The notes under the pieces: generated by a model
The model's input: the letters and a program-made list of their open reading frames with translations, nothing else
Database searches by the model: none
What the model was told of the DNA's origin: nothing
From: Brachynemurus nebulosus
Lineage: Eukaryota > Arthropoda > Insecta > Neuroptera > Myrmeleontidae
Direction of reading: 5' to 3'
DNA: 64,000 bases
NCBI GenBank assembly: GCA_035578155.1
Contig: JAPWDM010000002.1
Span: forward strand, 34,598,437 to 34,662,436
Made by a program: the position numbers and the translations under genes
Shown here: positions 1 through 12,815 of the stretch, piece by piece
Layout of the letters: the number at the start of each line of letters is the position of its first letter
Numbering within the stretch: position 1 is the first letter of the stretch

Positions 1-347
1 AATCTACAATAAATTGCCCCGTAATATTATATAAGATCAGATTTTTTGTGTAATGTTACTGAGTGTGTAGGGGCCACTTTACTATTTTGTTTACAATTAA
101 GAAAAATAGATCTTTGGGATATGTGTATGAATCAGTATGAATGTATTTGTACAATACTACAAGCCCCATGTCATAACAAACTCGACAATATCCGGTATCA
201 ACCAATTAGAATCAAGAAGAAAATAATGTTGATAAGATCTTGTGCGAACCATGTCCTGAATTGACCAAGTTTGTTGTTTAGTTGTGTTAAATTTACACAC
301 TATATTGTCTAAACAAAACAGAATGTTCATAATACGCAGAAAACGAA

Positions 348-518
348 TTAAAATTTTTTGAGCATATTATAATTTTTATCTGCAGTCCAGTACTCAAGAT
401 ATGTAAAAGGCATAAACTCACGTGACGCACGGGACATCGTACAAAACGAAGTTTATGTCTTATATTTGGAGTACTGCATTTCAGATATAAATTAAAATAT
501 GCTCAAAAAATTTTAATC
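348..518. repeat. Imperfect inverted repeat (~170 bp)
   Basis: The left arm starts with a run ending in TTTTTTGAGCATATTATAA and the right arm ends with its near complement ATATGCTCAAAAAATTTTAA. Inner parts (CAGTACTCAAGATATG against CATATTTGGAGTACTG-like sequence) also pair, about a centre near 433. The short motif GTGACGCACGGGACAT near 420 recurs inverted at about 598-614. This looks like a small foldback or MITE-type sequence. I found no coding potential and could not define a target duplication. Confidence 0.55.
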
Positions 519-946
519 CAGTTGTCCCATGTTATAAACTTTTTGTTTTGTTTGTTATTAATTTCATTAAAAAAAAAAAAGTTTTTGTTACAAAAATGTC
601 CCGTGCGTCACGCGAGAATTGCCCATATATTTAAGTTGTGTCATTAAAAACCAACTTTAAGATTTAAAAAAACTCAAAATTATTTTCTTTTATGTTTTCG
701 AAACATTCAAAAATTATTTTGTTCAATATTACCAAATATTACCAAATACAATTGAACCTGGATATGCGAGAGTTGAAGGGACCGCGATCTATTTTTCTCT
801 TATAGAGTTTTCTCACTAACCCGAGTTTCTAGCTTACACAGGTACGGGAGAGATTTATCTCACTTATAGAGGTCTAGAAAAAATACAACCAATATGTATT
901 GAGAAACATGCATGTATTGTATGGATACTACTTATTAGAGTAATAT

Positions 947-1222
947 ACATATACATGGGCGCCCATACCTATGGGCAGGGGGGGCCATGGCTCCCTCTAG
1001 CTAGCCAGGATTAGAAGAAAATTCGAAAAAAGGAGTTCGAAGAGAGCAAAACGACGTCGTTAATGGTATTTTTTGTGGGTTATATATAGTATAGCCCTCG
1101 CGATTTGTGGGGGGAAAAAAAGATCGAAAAAAAAATGTGCCGAAATTTTCTCCGGAAGTTCACTTTTCACCCTTCGGCCCCCCCCTGGAATCCATCATAT
1201 GGGCGCCCATGTACATATACGT
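947..1222. mobile_element. Small TIR element nested in the Tigger-like remnant
   Basis: The sequence ATACATGGGCGCCCAT occurs near 951-966 and its inverted partner ATGGGCGCCCATGTACATATA near 1198-1218. G-rich and C-rich tracts (GGCAGGGGGGG and GCCCCCCCCTGG) face each other inside. The ORF-like stretch across it is not convincing as a gene. Probably a MITE. Confidence 0.5.
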
Positions 1223-1270
1223 ATTTGAACATAGATAAGCTTACAAAAAAAAACATGTTTTTTGGCTATT

Positions 1271-1272
<2 letters not shown>

Positions 1273-1335
<63 letters not shown>
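1273..1335 (-). repeat. (AAT)n microsatellite, probable tail of a truncated minus-strand LINE
   Basis: About 21 uninterrupted AAT units. The sequence that follows (ATTTATTGATG, then AAAAAATGTTTACA) resembles the sequence beside the AAT tract at the 3' end of the LINE at 56398 (ATTTATTTGCATCG, then AAAAGGTTTACA). It is therefore likely the microsatellite tail of a 5'-truncated relative lying in antisense and ending somewhere before 1500. Confidence 0.6.
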
Positions 1336-1336
<1 letters not shown>

Positions 1337-1732
1337 TTTATTGATGTTAGTACAAAAAATGTTTACACAAGTCAAAATTAGAAAATAGAAATTAGAGAAT
1401 AGAAAAGTTCCGTGAATTATAAGAAAACAAGAAAATAAGTCCATTCAGGCCTTCTAATAAAATATGTAGAAGTTCTTTGAAATTTAAGAATGAGTCATAA
1501 CTAGAAAATGTTAAATACATTTAACTGTCGCTTGTAGAGGTACAGGCAATTCTCAGTCTCAGTTATAGAGGTCCACGAGCGAAAAACGACTCTCACTTAT
1601 ACAGGTTTTTGTTTCTCACTCATAGAGGTTTAAGAGTGGTAAAGTGACGGGATCTGGCAATTCCTCTCACTTACAGAGTTTTTTCGCTTACCCAGTTCTC
1701 CCTTATCCAGGTTTGACTGTATAATGAAACCA

Positions 1733-1945
1733 AAAATATTCTTAAAATATAGTCCAGAATCTAGCGAATGTCCTAGGATTTTTTTAATAAATTGATTTTT
1801 ATAGATTTTGTAAGCGATTTTTGGTCAATTTTTTCGAAAAAAACAAAAGTTCAAACTAACGCCCTTTTTTAAAAAACAAATTGTAGAAAAAATCCTACGA
1901 CGTTCGCTAGATTTTGGACTATATTTTAAGAAACTTTTTGATTTT
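1733..1945. repeat. Imperfect inverted repeat
   Basis: CTTAAAATATAGTCCAGAATC at the left pairs with GATTTTGGACTATATTTTAAG at the right. Inner blocks (CTAGCGAATGTCCTAGGATT against AATCCTACGACGTTCGCTAG) also pair. The ~100-bp arms make this a foldback or MITE-type sequence with no coding content. Confidence 0.6.
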
Positions 1946-3588
1946 TTCCAAATTAAAAATTGTGTAGCTGTACACCCATGTCGACCGTCCGAGATTTTTT
2001 TTCCTTGTGTGCGCTGCTGTACCGCCATTTTAAAACTAAAATAAAACATATTTTTTGTAGTTAAAGACTGTTACTTTCATATGCACAAAACCTCATATCT
2101 CTATCTCTTTCCTTTCACATGAAATTTAGTGAACACAAGGTGATATTGCCCCCTAACACTAAACAGTTAACAGTCGGTCTGAACATGGTTTTGTCAGTGA
2201 AAAAAAACTTAGAGGTAACGACAAAAAACATTGGATTTTAAAAATTACAGGTAACACTCAAAACCTCATGATTTCCTTAGTTGCTTTCCTAAAAAAGATA
2301 AACCATTAATTTACACATGAGAACATTTTATTTCATTTTTATTATATTAGGAAAATTGTGAAAAATACCTACATCTGTAAAAAAACTTAATGATAGTTAA
2401 TGTCTAAGTTTCTGACTGTCTCTTGATTTTGATTCACATTGTGGATTTTATTTTTTTAAAAACCGTATAAGAAATCGCATAAAAAAGTCGCACTTGGCTC
2501 AAGATTTAACTTGATATTAATAAACAAAACAAAAAATCTTGAGCCAAGTACAACAAAAGTTTTTATTCCGAAAATTAGTATTAATTTTTTTTAGATTATA
2601 TTTTTAAATACCATCTGTACGTAAGCTTAGTTATTATAATTATATCTGTTCTTGGCATAGCAATGGATTTCAGTTATTTTTTAAAGCTTTATTTTTTTTT
2701 CTTAGATACAAATACATAATATTCTTGGCGCCATTTTTTACAGATATTCCCATATATATGTTTTTGTCGGATTATATACTTAGTTTTTGGGGATTTGCAG
2801 TTGTTTGTAATAATTATCTACAGTGGACTTTAAAATTTCCAATTGTTCAATAAGCAATTTGGACTAAATAATTTGGCTTTTATAGATCTTTTATGAATAT
2901 TAACCTACGATAAAATCGCTAAACACGAATTGCATACGGCGGTCAGCATAATATTTCATCTCCCCAAGGTGCCATGAAAAAAACACACGAATCAAAATCA
3001 AACACACGAATTGCAACCCGTGGCCAATATTTTATTGCTTTCGAAATACTTACATACAAAAAATTTGTTCCTTATTTTTTTATACAAATTAATTTTCAAA
3101 AATAATTTTTTCCAAAATCATTCAAATTTTTTTTTTATTCAAGTTTATTTTATTTCATTCAAATTCTTTAATAAAGTATTTTAATGAAAAAAACACCAAG
3201 TACGTATTGTACCCGTATTAAGTTAGGGTTCAGTAGTCAGTAGTTATGTTTTTAAATTACGTGTCGTTGTTGAGTCGCAGTAATTTGAGTGTTCTTACCA
3301 AGTGCATTTCTAATTCTTGTGTTCAATTTTTTAACTTGTGATTGGAACGTCACAAGTTGGGGACGAAAAAATGTCACATTCAAAACTCAGTATTTCACAA
3401 AAGGAACTAAAAAAATATTAAAGGCTGATTTTCAACCTTCAGTGTGGGCAGAATTTTCGTCACCAATTTCCATCACAACAAATAATTGTGAGTCATTTCA
3501 TTTAAAATTTAATGGCTATTTTAATGGTCCAAACCCGAATTTTTAGTCGAATTTTTCCTTGAAAAAATTAGACTTATACAGTCTATAC
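1946..3588. other. AT-rich DNA without a recognised gene
   Basis: I see no exon, RNA gene or complete transposon here. One compact hairpin stands out: ACTTGGCTCAAGATTTAAC at about 2491 and AATCTTGAGCCAAGT near 2536-2550, separated by some 25 bp of A/T. The motif CACGAATTGCA is repeated near 2926 and 3005. The 85-codon open frame at 3289-3546 has no recognisable domain and I do not call it. Confidence 0.5.
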
Positions 3589-3589
3589 G

Positions 3590-3667
3590 ACAAGAACGGC
3601 GAGTGGCGAGAGTAGCGGCGCTATCGGTTTTCGGACCCGTAGAACACGAATATGTAGAAAAAAAATG

Positions 3668-3732
<65 letters not shown>

Positions 3733-4600
3733 CCCGCTACCATTTAATATGTGTAGGGCCCCCCTATGGAAGTTAAGAGCTCAAATTTGGTAAATGTGGC
3801 TCGTTCAGATGCACAACAATACTATCAAAGTGGGGCCAAATTCTGGGAAAATTTTAGATCCGATTCAACTTTTAAGGGGGTGGTGGGGGGCGAAATAGCA
3901 ATAAAACTTTTCCAAACCGGTTGGAAATAATGTTTTGGTCAATTATCTACAACATATCCAAAATTCAGCTTCCTAGGATGATTTGGTGGGAGTAGAGGGA
4001 AAAAAAACGATTTTCGCTGGATCTAACACGCCCCCAGCCCCTCAGAATCAACGTAGAGGGTTGAAATTTGGTGTGTTGATAGAGTTCATACCTAGGTTGT
4101 GCTATTTAAAGGTTTTAATATTTTCCCCCCTCCTGTCTCATTTTTAAGCTACAACTTCATGCTTTTTGACGTTTTCGAAGTTTGTACCACTCGCAAAGGT
4201 CACCCAAATAAACCTAGAGGGCTGAAATTTTGTTTTCGGATTGAGTTAGTATCAAGGGGGTGCTTTTGGGGGTCTCGGCTTTTAACCCCTTCCCCAACAT
4301 TTTTATACCCAAAAGAACATGATTTTTCTTGTTTTTTAACAGTTTCGTTCGGGTCAAAATCTCCCAAAATCAACCTAGAGCGCTGAAATTTTGAGGTTAA
4401 GCTAATAGCCAGACACTGTTTTCTGGATGTTTCAACTTTTAACCCTTACCCCCACGATTTTTACGCCAATATTTCCTTAATTTTTTTGCTTGTTTTATAA
4501 CACGTCTAGAGACTCTCTAAGGAAACATAGAGGGCTGAAATTTTGTACGTGTATTCAGTTAGTATCCAACTAGTACCTTTTAGGGAGTCCACATTACTTT
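3590..4600 (+). repeat. Dispersed repeat with (TA)n tract and ~158-bp degenerate tandem units
   Basis: A leader (GGACCCGTAGAACACGAATA near 3636) precedes a (TA)n tract at 3672-3729. A unit follows whose landmark AACSTAGAGGGCTGAAATTTTG recurs near 4047, 4207, 4368 and 4520, a spacing of 152-161 bp. The same leader, (TA)n tract and unit sequence occur in the opposite orientation at 52390-53340. This appears to be a non-autonomous repeat family carrying its own minisatellite. The open frame at 4099-4386 is a by-product of the repeat. Confidence 0.6.
3672..3729. repeat. (TA)n microsatellite
   Basis: About 29 uninterrupted TA units, embedded in the dispersed repeat described around it. Confidence 0.95.
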
Positions 4601-5412
4601 TCCCCCCACCTCCCCCATTTTTCCATCGGAATTGAATGCTATTGTTAAATGTGTTTTAAATGCATTATTTTTATTCTAAATACAAGTAGGCGAATAGTAA
4701 TTTTAAAAAATTTAAAAAAAGTGAATTTACTTTTATAGCAAATGAAATACATACATATTAAGTAATTTAAAAACGTTATTAAAGTCACTGTTTATTTATA
4801 AATTAGGAATTTTGGATTTTTATTATTTATAAAATAGAAATTTTGGACTTTATTGGAAAGAAAAAATATCTTCATAAAAGCCTTCCAGTTTACTATTTAA
4901 GTTCCTTTTTTAATATTTAAAAATAAAACACAAAGGCAATTGGCGGATAAGCATGGGTAGGAATGCCCTCGTACGAATTGTGTTGGCTTTTTCCCTGCTA
5001 ACTGCTATCGGCACAAAATTGAAATATACTGAGATTCAGCCCTTAAAAACTTAAAACCTTTTTTTAAAGCCCCGATCAACCGGACACTCATCATCAGTTT
5101 TGAAACCACCAAAATGGCAAATCGCTTGTGGACTTACATTTCGCTTGTAGACATTCAATACCGAAGATGAAAGGAAAAATTCGACTTCAGTGATGGGGCT
5201 CCGCTGCTCACGGCGTTTTTTTTTTTAATTTAAGGAAGATTTGCTTAATGTAGGTACAATGAAATATCCTTAAAAAAGGAAAAATTTCTCAATGAGGAAA
5301 TGTTGCAGTGGCAGAGTGATTCTGTTAATCGCATGTGCTGTGGCTTCCAAATTTTTATCTGCGAATTATTAGCAAAAAGATGTAATAATTTTTAATAAAT
5401 TATTTTATATAA
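4601..5412. other. AT-rich DNA without a recognised gene
   Basis: No open frame, RNA gene or repeat boundary could be supported in this stretch. Confidence 0.4.
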
Positions 5413-5414
5413 AA

Positions 5415-7720
5415 CTAGCATTTACCCGCGGTTTCGCCCGCGTTGCAATAGAAGGGCTAAGCTGGTTTTAGTACACTTTACGCCGTCAAAAGTATGGGCA
5501 TATTGTAACCCCAGGAGTGCCCACACTTTTGACACGGCAATGTACCAAAACCAATGTGTCAAAAATGTACCGCGACATACCTTGAGTCAGGGTGTGCCAA
5601 TACTTGTGACGGCGTAGTGTGTGCTGGAACCCACTCAGCTCTTCCATTCGTGGCTTTTGAAATTATTACATCTGGTTCAAAAGTATAAAAAATACTTTCA
5701 TTTTCCCACAGAAATAATATGTTCACTCCGGGTAAAAAGTAGACTGTAACATTGTTTTAACAATATGCAAAGTTGGAATGAAGTCAGTGATCCTTTTTTT
5801 ATCGTTTCAAATATACTTTCCCACGGGAATAAGACTTCTCACAGGATTCAGATATTTTCTCGCCGGAGAGAGTAGTCTGTGTTCCTCTCTATCCCCGCTG
5901 TAAATAATATGCAATGTTTAAGATCAATATTCCATTATTTAACAACCAGTTGTCATTATTTCTTTGTTTCATTTTAAAAACATTTTCCCTCGGGAATCAG
6001 ATACTTTCCCGGTGTAAAAACCTATGTTTACCGCTGTATATTGTTCTATCTGCTAACAAACAGAGTTCGAACAAACTCTAGGAATCGGTTTTTGTTTCAT
6101 TTAAAATATATTTTCTCACAGAAATGAGATTTCCCACAGGAATGAGATGTTTTCCCAGGGTAAAAAGTCGTCTATGTCCTTTTCCAACCCCTCTGTTAAC
6201 AATATTCCAAGTCTGAAACCAATAGTCCGCTTTTTAACAGTCAGCTATCAGGAATGATTTATTTTTCCGGCTTAAAAGATGGCCTATAATCGTCTCCGTC
6301 TCCCAAGCTATGTCTGTGTAAAATTTCAAATTGAGTGGTTAAGTCGTTGAAGCGTAGAAGTCAAATGAACAAACAAACAAATCAACAAACTCAATTTCGC
6401 ATTAATAAACGTTAAACAATGAATTTTTAACAACTTTAAAATTACCAGCATACCATACCATATCAGTTTGCACATTTCTAATTGCAAAAACGACAGGCTT
6501 CCATTTAAAGTTTCTTCCCCTGTTTCAACCCCCCTAAGCTCTGAGGAAACAAACAAATCAACAAACTCAACTTCGCATTTATAAACGTTAAACAATGAAT
6601 TTTTAACAACTTTAAAATCACCAGCATGCCATACCATATCAGTTTCCACATTTCTAATTGTAAAAACGACAGACTTTCATTTAAAGTTTCTTCCACTGTT
6701 TTAACACCCCTAAGCCCTGAGGAATGAATTTTGAAAAGCAGTGGAACTTCTGTGTTCAAACCAATAACCTAAAACCAATTCCCGTATTTCTAACTCAAAA
6801 AATTACAGATTTTTATCAAAAATTTTCATCCCCTATTTTACCCCTTTAGGGGGTGAATTTCCAAAAATCCCTTCTCAGTGCTCACCTACGTTATATAAAG
6901 AATCCCTGTGCAAAATTTCACGTTTCTAGGTGACAGACTTCCATTTAAAGTTTCTTCCCCTCTTTCAACCCCCTAAGCCCTGAGGGATGAATTTTTAAAA
7001 GCACTGGAACTTCTGTGTTCAAATCAATAACCTAAAAGCAATTTCCATATTTCTAACTCAAAAAATTACAGATTTCTATGAAAATTTTCATCTCCTATTT
7101 TACCCCCATAAGGGGTGAATTTCCAAAAATCCCTTCTTAGTGCTCACCTACGTTATATAAAGAATGTCTGTGCAAAATTTCACGTTTCTAGGTGACAGAC
7201 TTCCATTTAAAGTTTCTTCCCCTCTTTCAACCCCCTAAGCCCTGAGGGATGAATTCTTAAAAGCACTGGAACTTCTGTATTCATTCCAATAACCTTAAAG
7301 CAATTTCCATATTTCTAACTCAAAAAATTACAGATTTCTATGAAAATTTTCATCTCCTATTTTACCCCCTTAGGGGGTGAATTTCCAAAAATCCCTTCTC
7401 AGTGCTCACCTACGTTATATAAGAAATGTCTGTGCAAAATTTCACGTTTCTAGGTGACAAACTTCCATTTAAAGTTTCTTCCCCTCTTTCAACCCCCTAA
7501 GCCCTGAGGGATGAATTTTTAAAAGCACTGTAACTTTTGTGTTCCAACCAGTAACTTGACACAAATTTCCATATTTCTATCTAAAAAAATTACAGATTTC
7601 TATAAAAATTTTCAACCCTTATTTTACCCCGTTAGGGGATGAATTTCCAAAAATCCTTTCTTAGTACTCACCTAAGTTACATGGGAAATCCCTGTTCAAA
7701 TTGGTGTCTATATATCAAAT
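5415..7720 (+). mobile_element. Composite retroelement-like repeat with CCCGCGG head
   Basis: It begins ACTAGCATTTACCCGCGGTT, followed by CGCCCGCG. This head is shared with the element at 38464 and, more loosely, with the SINE-like copies at 12474 and 40934. Near 5478-5620 a dyad (GCCGTCAAAAGTATGGGCA against TGCCCACACTTTTGACACGGC) can fold. A tail-like segment with ACAAACAAACAAATCAACAAA and TTCGCATTAATAAACG lies near 6364-6410, then the 262-bp tandem array. I suspect a non-autonomous derivative of an RTE-type LINE, but no protein is encoded. Confidence 0.5.
6380..7720 (+). repeat. Tandem array, unit ~262 bp
   Basis: The landmark CCATTTAAAGTTTCTTCCCC (or a close variant) occurs near 6501, 6678, 6941, 7203 and 7464. 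The last three intervals are 261-263 bp and the first is shortened to 177. Each unit also carries GTGCTCACCTACGTTATATA and GTGCAAAATTTCACGTTTCT. These phrases recur as single copies in the SINE-like repeats at 12.5 and 38.3 kb, so the array amplified a transposon segment. Minus-strand open frames at 6326-6759 arise from the repeats. Confidence 0.8.
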
Positions 7721-10700
7721 TTCTTCGAGTTCGGTTCAGTCATTTTGCTGTGATTAATTTATACTGTGTATTGTATCTTGCAGGAACATTTAATCGGGAT
7801 TAGATTATACTATGCGTTAACTCAGGGTGAATAGTGTCTTTCTGTGTACTAAATTTCATCGATTTCGGTTTAGTTAGTTGGATGTTATTTAGCAGTTGAT
7901 TTTCCCATGTATTATTATTAAAATTATTGCTATTGCATTGACTATAAATTTTCATATTCATAACAATTTCAACACATTCTTATAACATTAGCTTTTAGTT
8001 ACGTTACATATAAATCTATATTGAATTTTTTTTAACACAATTTCAAATAACAAAAAATTAAGAGCACACAAGAATTTTTACCAAAATAAGTCATAAAATT
8101 TATTACGGTCTCTAAAAAAGTGAATTTTTTTTTATAGCACTTTTAAAATGCGGGTCCACCAGAAACTTTCAAACTAATTTCTCAGATGCAGGTAAGAAAA
8201 TTTTGGCAATACGACCAAAGCTTAGCCCTTACAGACCTGAGACTAGGGTCCTTTGAATTTTTACAATTCCCTTATTAATTTTACATTAATAATGGTCCAG
8301 TAAAGACAAAAAAATATTATTTTTACTTTTTGGCGGGAGGGTTTGGAGGGGGGGGGGGGGAGTAAAGTTACAGTTGTGCAGTTTCTGCAGTAGTGTTACA
8401 TCTGCACAAACTGGGTCCCAATCTATTAGGCCAGTACTAATAGGAGAAATAATTAAAAAAATAAATAAATAATTCGTTACAGCAATCTGACAGCGGGATA
8501 TTGTAGAACAAGACATTATAAAAGAGGGAAAAATAAATCGAACCGACAACCGCTATCCGGGGTGGAATGGGGTGTGTTTTTAGGGGCTGAAAACAGTTTT
8601 TCGCTAATTCTGGCTAGACCGTGCATCCGACCAAAAAAAGTTAAATATAAAAGTTGTAGGGAATAAAAAGATCTACAACTTTTGCACTTACCATTTTTAC
8701 CCTAACCTCAAAATTTTTCCAAAAAATGCGAAAAATCGTTTTTTCGGTTTTTAATTTTTTTCTTTGACAACAAAAACTTGATGAAGCTCAAACTTTGGCA
8801 TAAGATACCTCTATTTATTGCAAAGGGGCAGTAATTTTTTCGGAGGGAAATATTAAGGGGTTGTTGTAAATTTTAATTTTTTTTAAAAAAAGAACCACAT
8901 TTTTAACTGCGATTCCTCTTAAAACTACGCCTCTTACAGAGTTCTGTTTTGGCTCACTTACTCGTTGTTACGTCTACTTTCGGTAAATGGTAAAAAAAGG
9001 TATACTGCAATGGAAAAAATGGCGGGAAAATTGAAAAAACCGAAAAAATTTTTTCCTGGTAATTTGCATATTTATCATTGAATAATTGTTATTAAATTAA
9101 TAAAATCATTTTAATTTTTTTATGTTTATGTAAACGACGATCATTCGGAAATACATTTATTTTTAGTTTATGTAAGTAACAAAAAAGTATTTTTTGACTT
9201 CTACGAGCGCCGCATATGGGATTACTATCAAACACAACATAAGAAATGCACATTCCCAATATACATTTAAGAACAATTTTAGTTTTTTACTCGAAATCAG
9301 TTAGTTTACTAAACCAAATATAATCATACTTTAGCACAAATAAACAAAAAAATTTGTAGAATAATTTAAAAAAAGTGTGATCAAAACAAATAAAAATAGT
9401 AGCTAATCATTACAAAAATGACAAAATAAGACAATTACCAAATAACAGAAAACAGTGAGGCCAACCAAAACGCGTCAAAAATCCCAACAAAAATTAAAGT
9501 AGTAGTTTATAAATGTTACAGTTATGTGAAGCCGATCTGACCCCTCTCCCACGCACTTTCTTCCCATTGAAATAGCATGGTGCACAAAGTGTAACAATTG
9601 TGACTTTCTGGTCCGTAAGGGTTAGAGAGAGTTATCAGGAGTAAATTAAGTTTTGTATGATTTTATATCAAAAAACATCCCCCAAAATTCCGAATTGTTA
9701 CGACAATTACGGAAAAGAATGAAATTTTCATTTTTCTAAATAAGTAGCTCGAGAAAATATTCTATGTATGTTCTTGTATGAGGTATCGTTTGAAAATTTT
9801 TTAAAAATAAAATTGAGGTTGATTTCTTTAGACGTCTGTCTGTTTGTTTCTCCATCTCTGTACGCTAGCGTTTAATGTTGACTTGAAAATCGAAAGATAA
9901 ACAGAACAATTTGAGCGGAAATTGAGAAAACCGCTTTTTTTAAATAAAAAAAATATTTAATTAATCTATTTTAAATAACAAAATACACGAAACATTCAAA
10001 TATTAGATGTACAAACAAAAAAACATAATTCGATTTTTATCCAAAATTAAAATGTTTTTTTCAAATTCCAAAAATTTTTAACCTAATGATTTACAAAATA
10101 TTTTAATTCTATATAGGGATTAATACTGTGATAAATTAGAATAATGTTACGGCGAATATTTTTGTAATTTATATGTAAGTCAAATTAACTAAAGTTTATC
10201 TGACGTCACTAACAAATAAAGCAAAATTAGACGAAAATTTTTAATATATACACTTTAATACATAAACTTTAATACATAAATAATAAAAACGAAAAGAGGC
10301 AGAAAATTTGGTACGTCTAATTTAACTTCATTTGTTGCATTTGGTTAATGACATCAAGCCAATTTTCGTTAATTTGCCCTATTTCTTGGCAAAAAAATTC
10401 AATAAAGATAATTAAAAGTTTTTTTTTAAACTTGTGATTTAACTTGGTTAAACTGGTATTTATTTTAATTTTCGATATAAAGTTGATTTCGTATATTTTC
10501 TATTATTTTATAGCTTACTAGTTTTCATGTTTTTACAAGATTTATTCTCAAGATTCATTTTTTTAACATTTTGTTTCCTTACTGCTTTAGCAACAATACG
10601 TCTGATTTCGCAGGGCTCAATATAAACGGCTGGACGGATTGTGACCAAATTTTATTCAAATAGTACTAATATTCTGAAGAAAATGAACGTGATATTAAAA

Positions 10701-11805
10701 TTATCTAGGGTCCCACAAAACGTTAAAAATAAACAATTGGATGGAAATTTTGCTCAAATATTATTGAGCATATCATAACTGCAACTTTTAAGATAAATTA
10801 ATTTGTTGTAATAAGAATAATTAGATAGCATATTGTGAACCAAATACTTAATTTTGGTAAGCTAAATCTCTCTCATTTTTGGATCTACTGAAATAAAATT
10901 TGGTACAGAGATAGAAATCGAAAACCAAAACCTAAAATTAAGATGGATTTAAAAAAAATTTTCAGATTTTTTACAGTACTGAAAAATGGGAATAAAATTA
11001 TTTTTCCCACGTAGTCCATCATCTTAGATATCATTACAGAGTATTTGACGATAAAAGAAAATGATATTAGAGCTTTTTTCAACTCTTTTCACTTTAAGAC
11101 TTGTTTGTGAAATGTTTAACATCAAAATAATTTCTGATATCTCCTTCTCCTTTAATTTATCAATTGTGACTTCGAAAAATCAGAAAAAATTGCAGACAGC
11201 AACGTTCGCTAAGAACTTTCAACTAAGAATGTCCACACACTACCAACTTTCAGTTGATCGATAATTTAGTTGAAATTGATTCAAGTCAACGATTACAGAC
11301 CAAATAAATTTATTTCTAATATCACTGAGTTGGACTGTGCCTGTGCCGGTGGTGCTTGGCAACTTTTTAATCGGGTTAGGATTAGGTCCTTATATAAATG
11401 TCACTTCAATTTCCTCCTATGAGAATATTTTCTAAACGACTAAAAACAGTTGTACAATTGAAAGGTAGTAATGTGCGTGCGTTCCTAATTTGGGTTAATA
11501 AGGTCAACGAGATTGTCATGTACCTAATATATAGTTGATTTACATAGTAAGATAAACATGAGTACATTGTCAAAAATATACCTTTTTTTTGGTAAATGAG
11601 TAGTAATTCACAAAATTTACGCAGAAAGTTTAAAAAAACTCAAGCTATAGTCTACGGAACCATAAATTAATGTGTATCTAGCACGCATTTGTCTATAATT
11701 TTTATTTTGGAATGTTATTGTTTCTTTTTGATGTTATAGTAATGCTAAAATAGTATTTGATGTATTTTTATGCGTCAGTAGGTCAACCATATAGTTTGAA
11801 AAATT

Positions 11806-11808
<3 letters not shown>
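7721..11808. other. AT-rich DNA without a recognised gene
   Basis: Up to about 7900 the sequence resembles one unit of the 130-bp array at 39.4-40.1 kb (AATCGGGATTAGATTATAC, then TTCATCGATTTCGGTT). Beyond that I see only low-complexity A/T sequence, short homopolymers and a C/G run near 8340. No exon, RNA gene or bounded element could be supported. Confidence 0.4.

Positions 11809-11877
<69 letters not shown>
11809..11877. repeat. (TA)n microsatellite
   Basis: About 34 uninterrupted TA units. Confidence 0.95.
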
Positions 11878-11880
<3 letters not shown>

Positions 11881-12472
11881 AGGTATATGAGTATATATTT
11901 TTGTTTTTCACGAATCTATGTGGTTGTGTCATAGTTCGATGAAATTTTGTTTGTAATTTAGAAAATAATTTATTTATAATAACCAACTGCTATTTAAAAA
12001 CACGTTTCAAGTTTGGATTATATTGATATGATAGAATAAACCAATAAACTACATGATCACCCAATTCTGTTGTAATAGCATTTTAAACTTCACAAAAATT
12101 CGACATCTTTTTTTTTTCCGCGGTAAAATTAACTATATTTCTCATTCTACCACTTTTAAATAATTCACAGAAAGGAATTGCTCACCTTACGATACGAAAG
12201 TATTTTTGTGCGTACATTAAATTAAATTATTAAATTTTATTTATTTTTCATTTATTTATTTATTTTCCTTTTTTTAACTTTACCCACGGCGATGATGCTC
12301 ATTTTAGTATGTTAGTTTTGTATATTATATCCACATGATTTTATTAACTTTTTATTTAATCTTAAAATAAAATAAAAAAAAGGAACACTAGGTTTTTAAG
12401 GATATCTTCCTATTAATATATGTATTTTTTCAAAACCAAGTTTAAAATTTCAAATTTTGTAATTTATCTTAT
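11878..12472. other. AT-rich DNA without a recognised gene
   Basis: Nothing beyond A/T-rich low-complexity sequence is visible here. Confidence 0.4.
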
Positions 12473-12473
12473 A

Positions 12474-12815
12474 CTAGCCGTATACCCGATGGGCTTTTCC
12501 ATCGGCATCATCTTCGTGCTCACTTTCATTGTTTTCAAAAGCCTAAATACCAACTTCCACGATTTATTAAATTTTGTTTATTTTAATAGCCATAGTAACA
12601 TATTTTTATATATCTCTAATTTTAAAAATGACGTATTTCCATACAAATTTTCATCCACTATTAAACCCACTTAGAGGACGAATTTTCAAAATTCCTTTCT
12701 TAGTGCTCACATACGTTACATAGGGAACTCCTATGCAAAATTTCATTCTTCTAAACCCAACAGTTTAGGCTGTGCGTTGTCTGTCAGTCAGTCAGTGTTA
12801 GAAATTTATTAAGTA
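12474..12815 (+). mobile_element. SINE-like repeat, full-length copy
   Basis: The head ACTAGCCGTATACCCGATGG continues into a short hairpin (CCGATGGGCTTTTCCATCGG). The body contains AGTGCTCACATACGTTACAT, and the tail contains CCAACAGTTTAGGCTGTGCG followed by GTCAGTCAGTCAGTG. Two more copies lie on the minus strand near 38265-38460 and 40748-40934. It encodes no protein. Whether it derives from tRNA or from an RTE-type LINE is not resolved; I saw no clear A and B boxes. Confidence 0.65.

Larger units (their letters stand above)
749..1719. mobile_element. Tigger-like non-autonomous element remnant, with nested insertions
   Basis: The left end reads TA-CAATTGAACCTGGATATGCGAGAG and the right end reads TCCCTTATCCAGGTTTGACTG-TA. 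The ends are imperfect inverted repeats, each beside a TA dinucleotide, as expected of pogo/Tigger-type Tc1-mariner elements. The interior near both ends repeats short phrases such as CTCACTTATAGAGGT, which look like sub-terminal repeats. No transposase ORF remains. Two other sequences appear to have inserted: a small TIR element near 947-1222 and a LINE-like 3' tail near 1273-1500. The superfamily is inferred from the ends only. Confidence 0.6.

Noticed and set aside
6326..6759. Two minus-strand frames with near-identical segments
   Set aside because: They are translations of the 262-bp tandem array, not duplicated genes.
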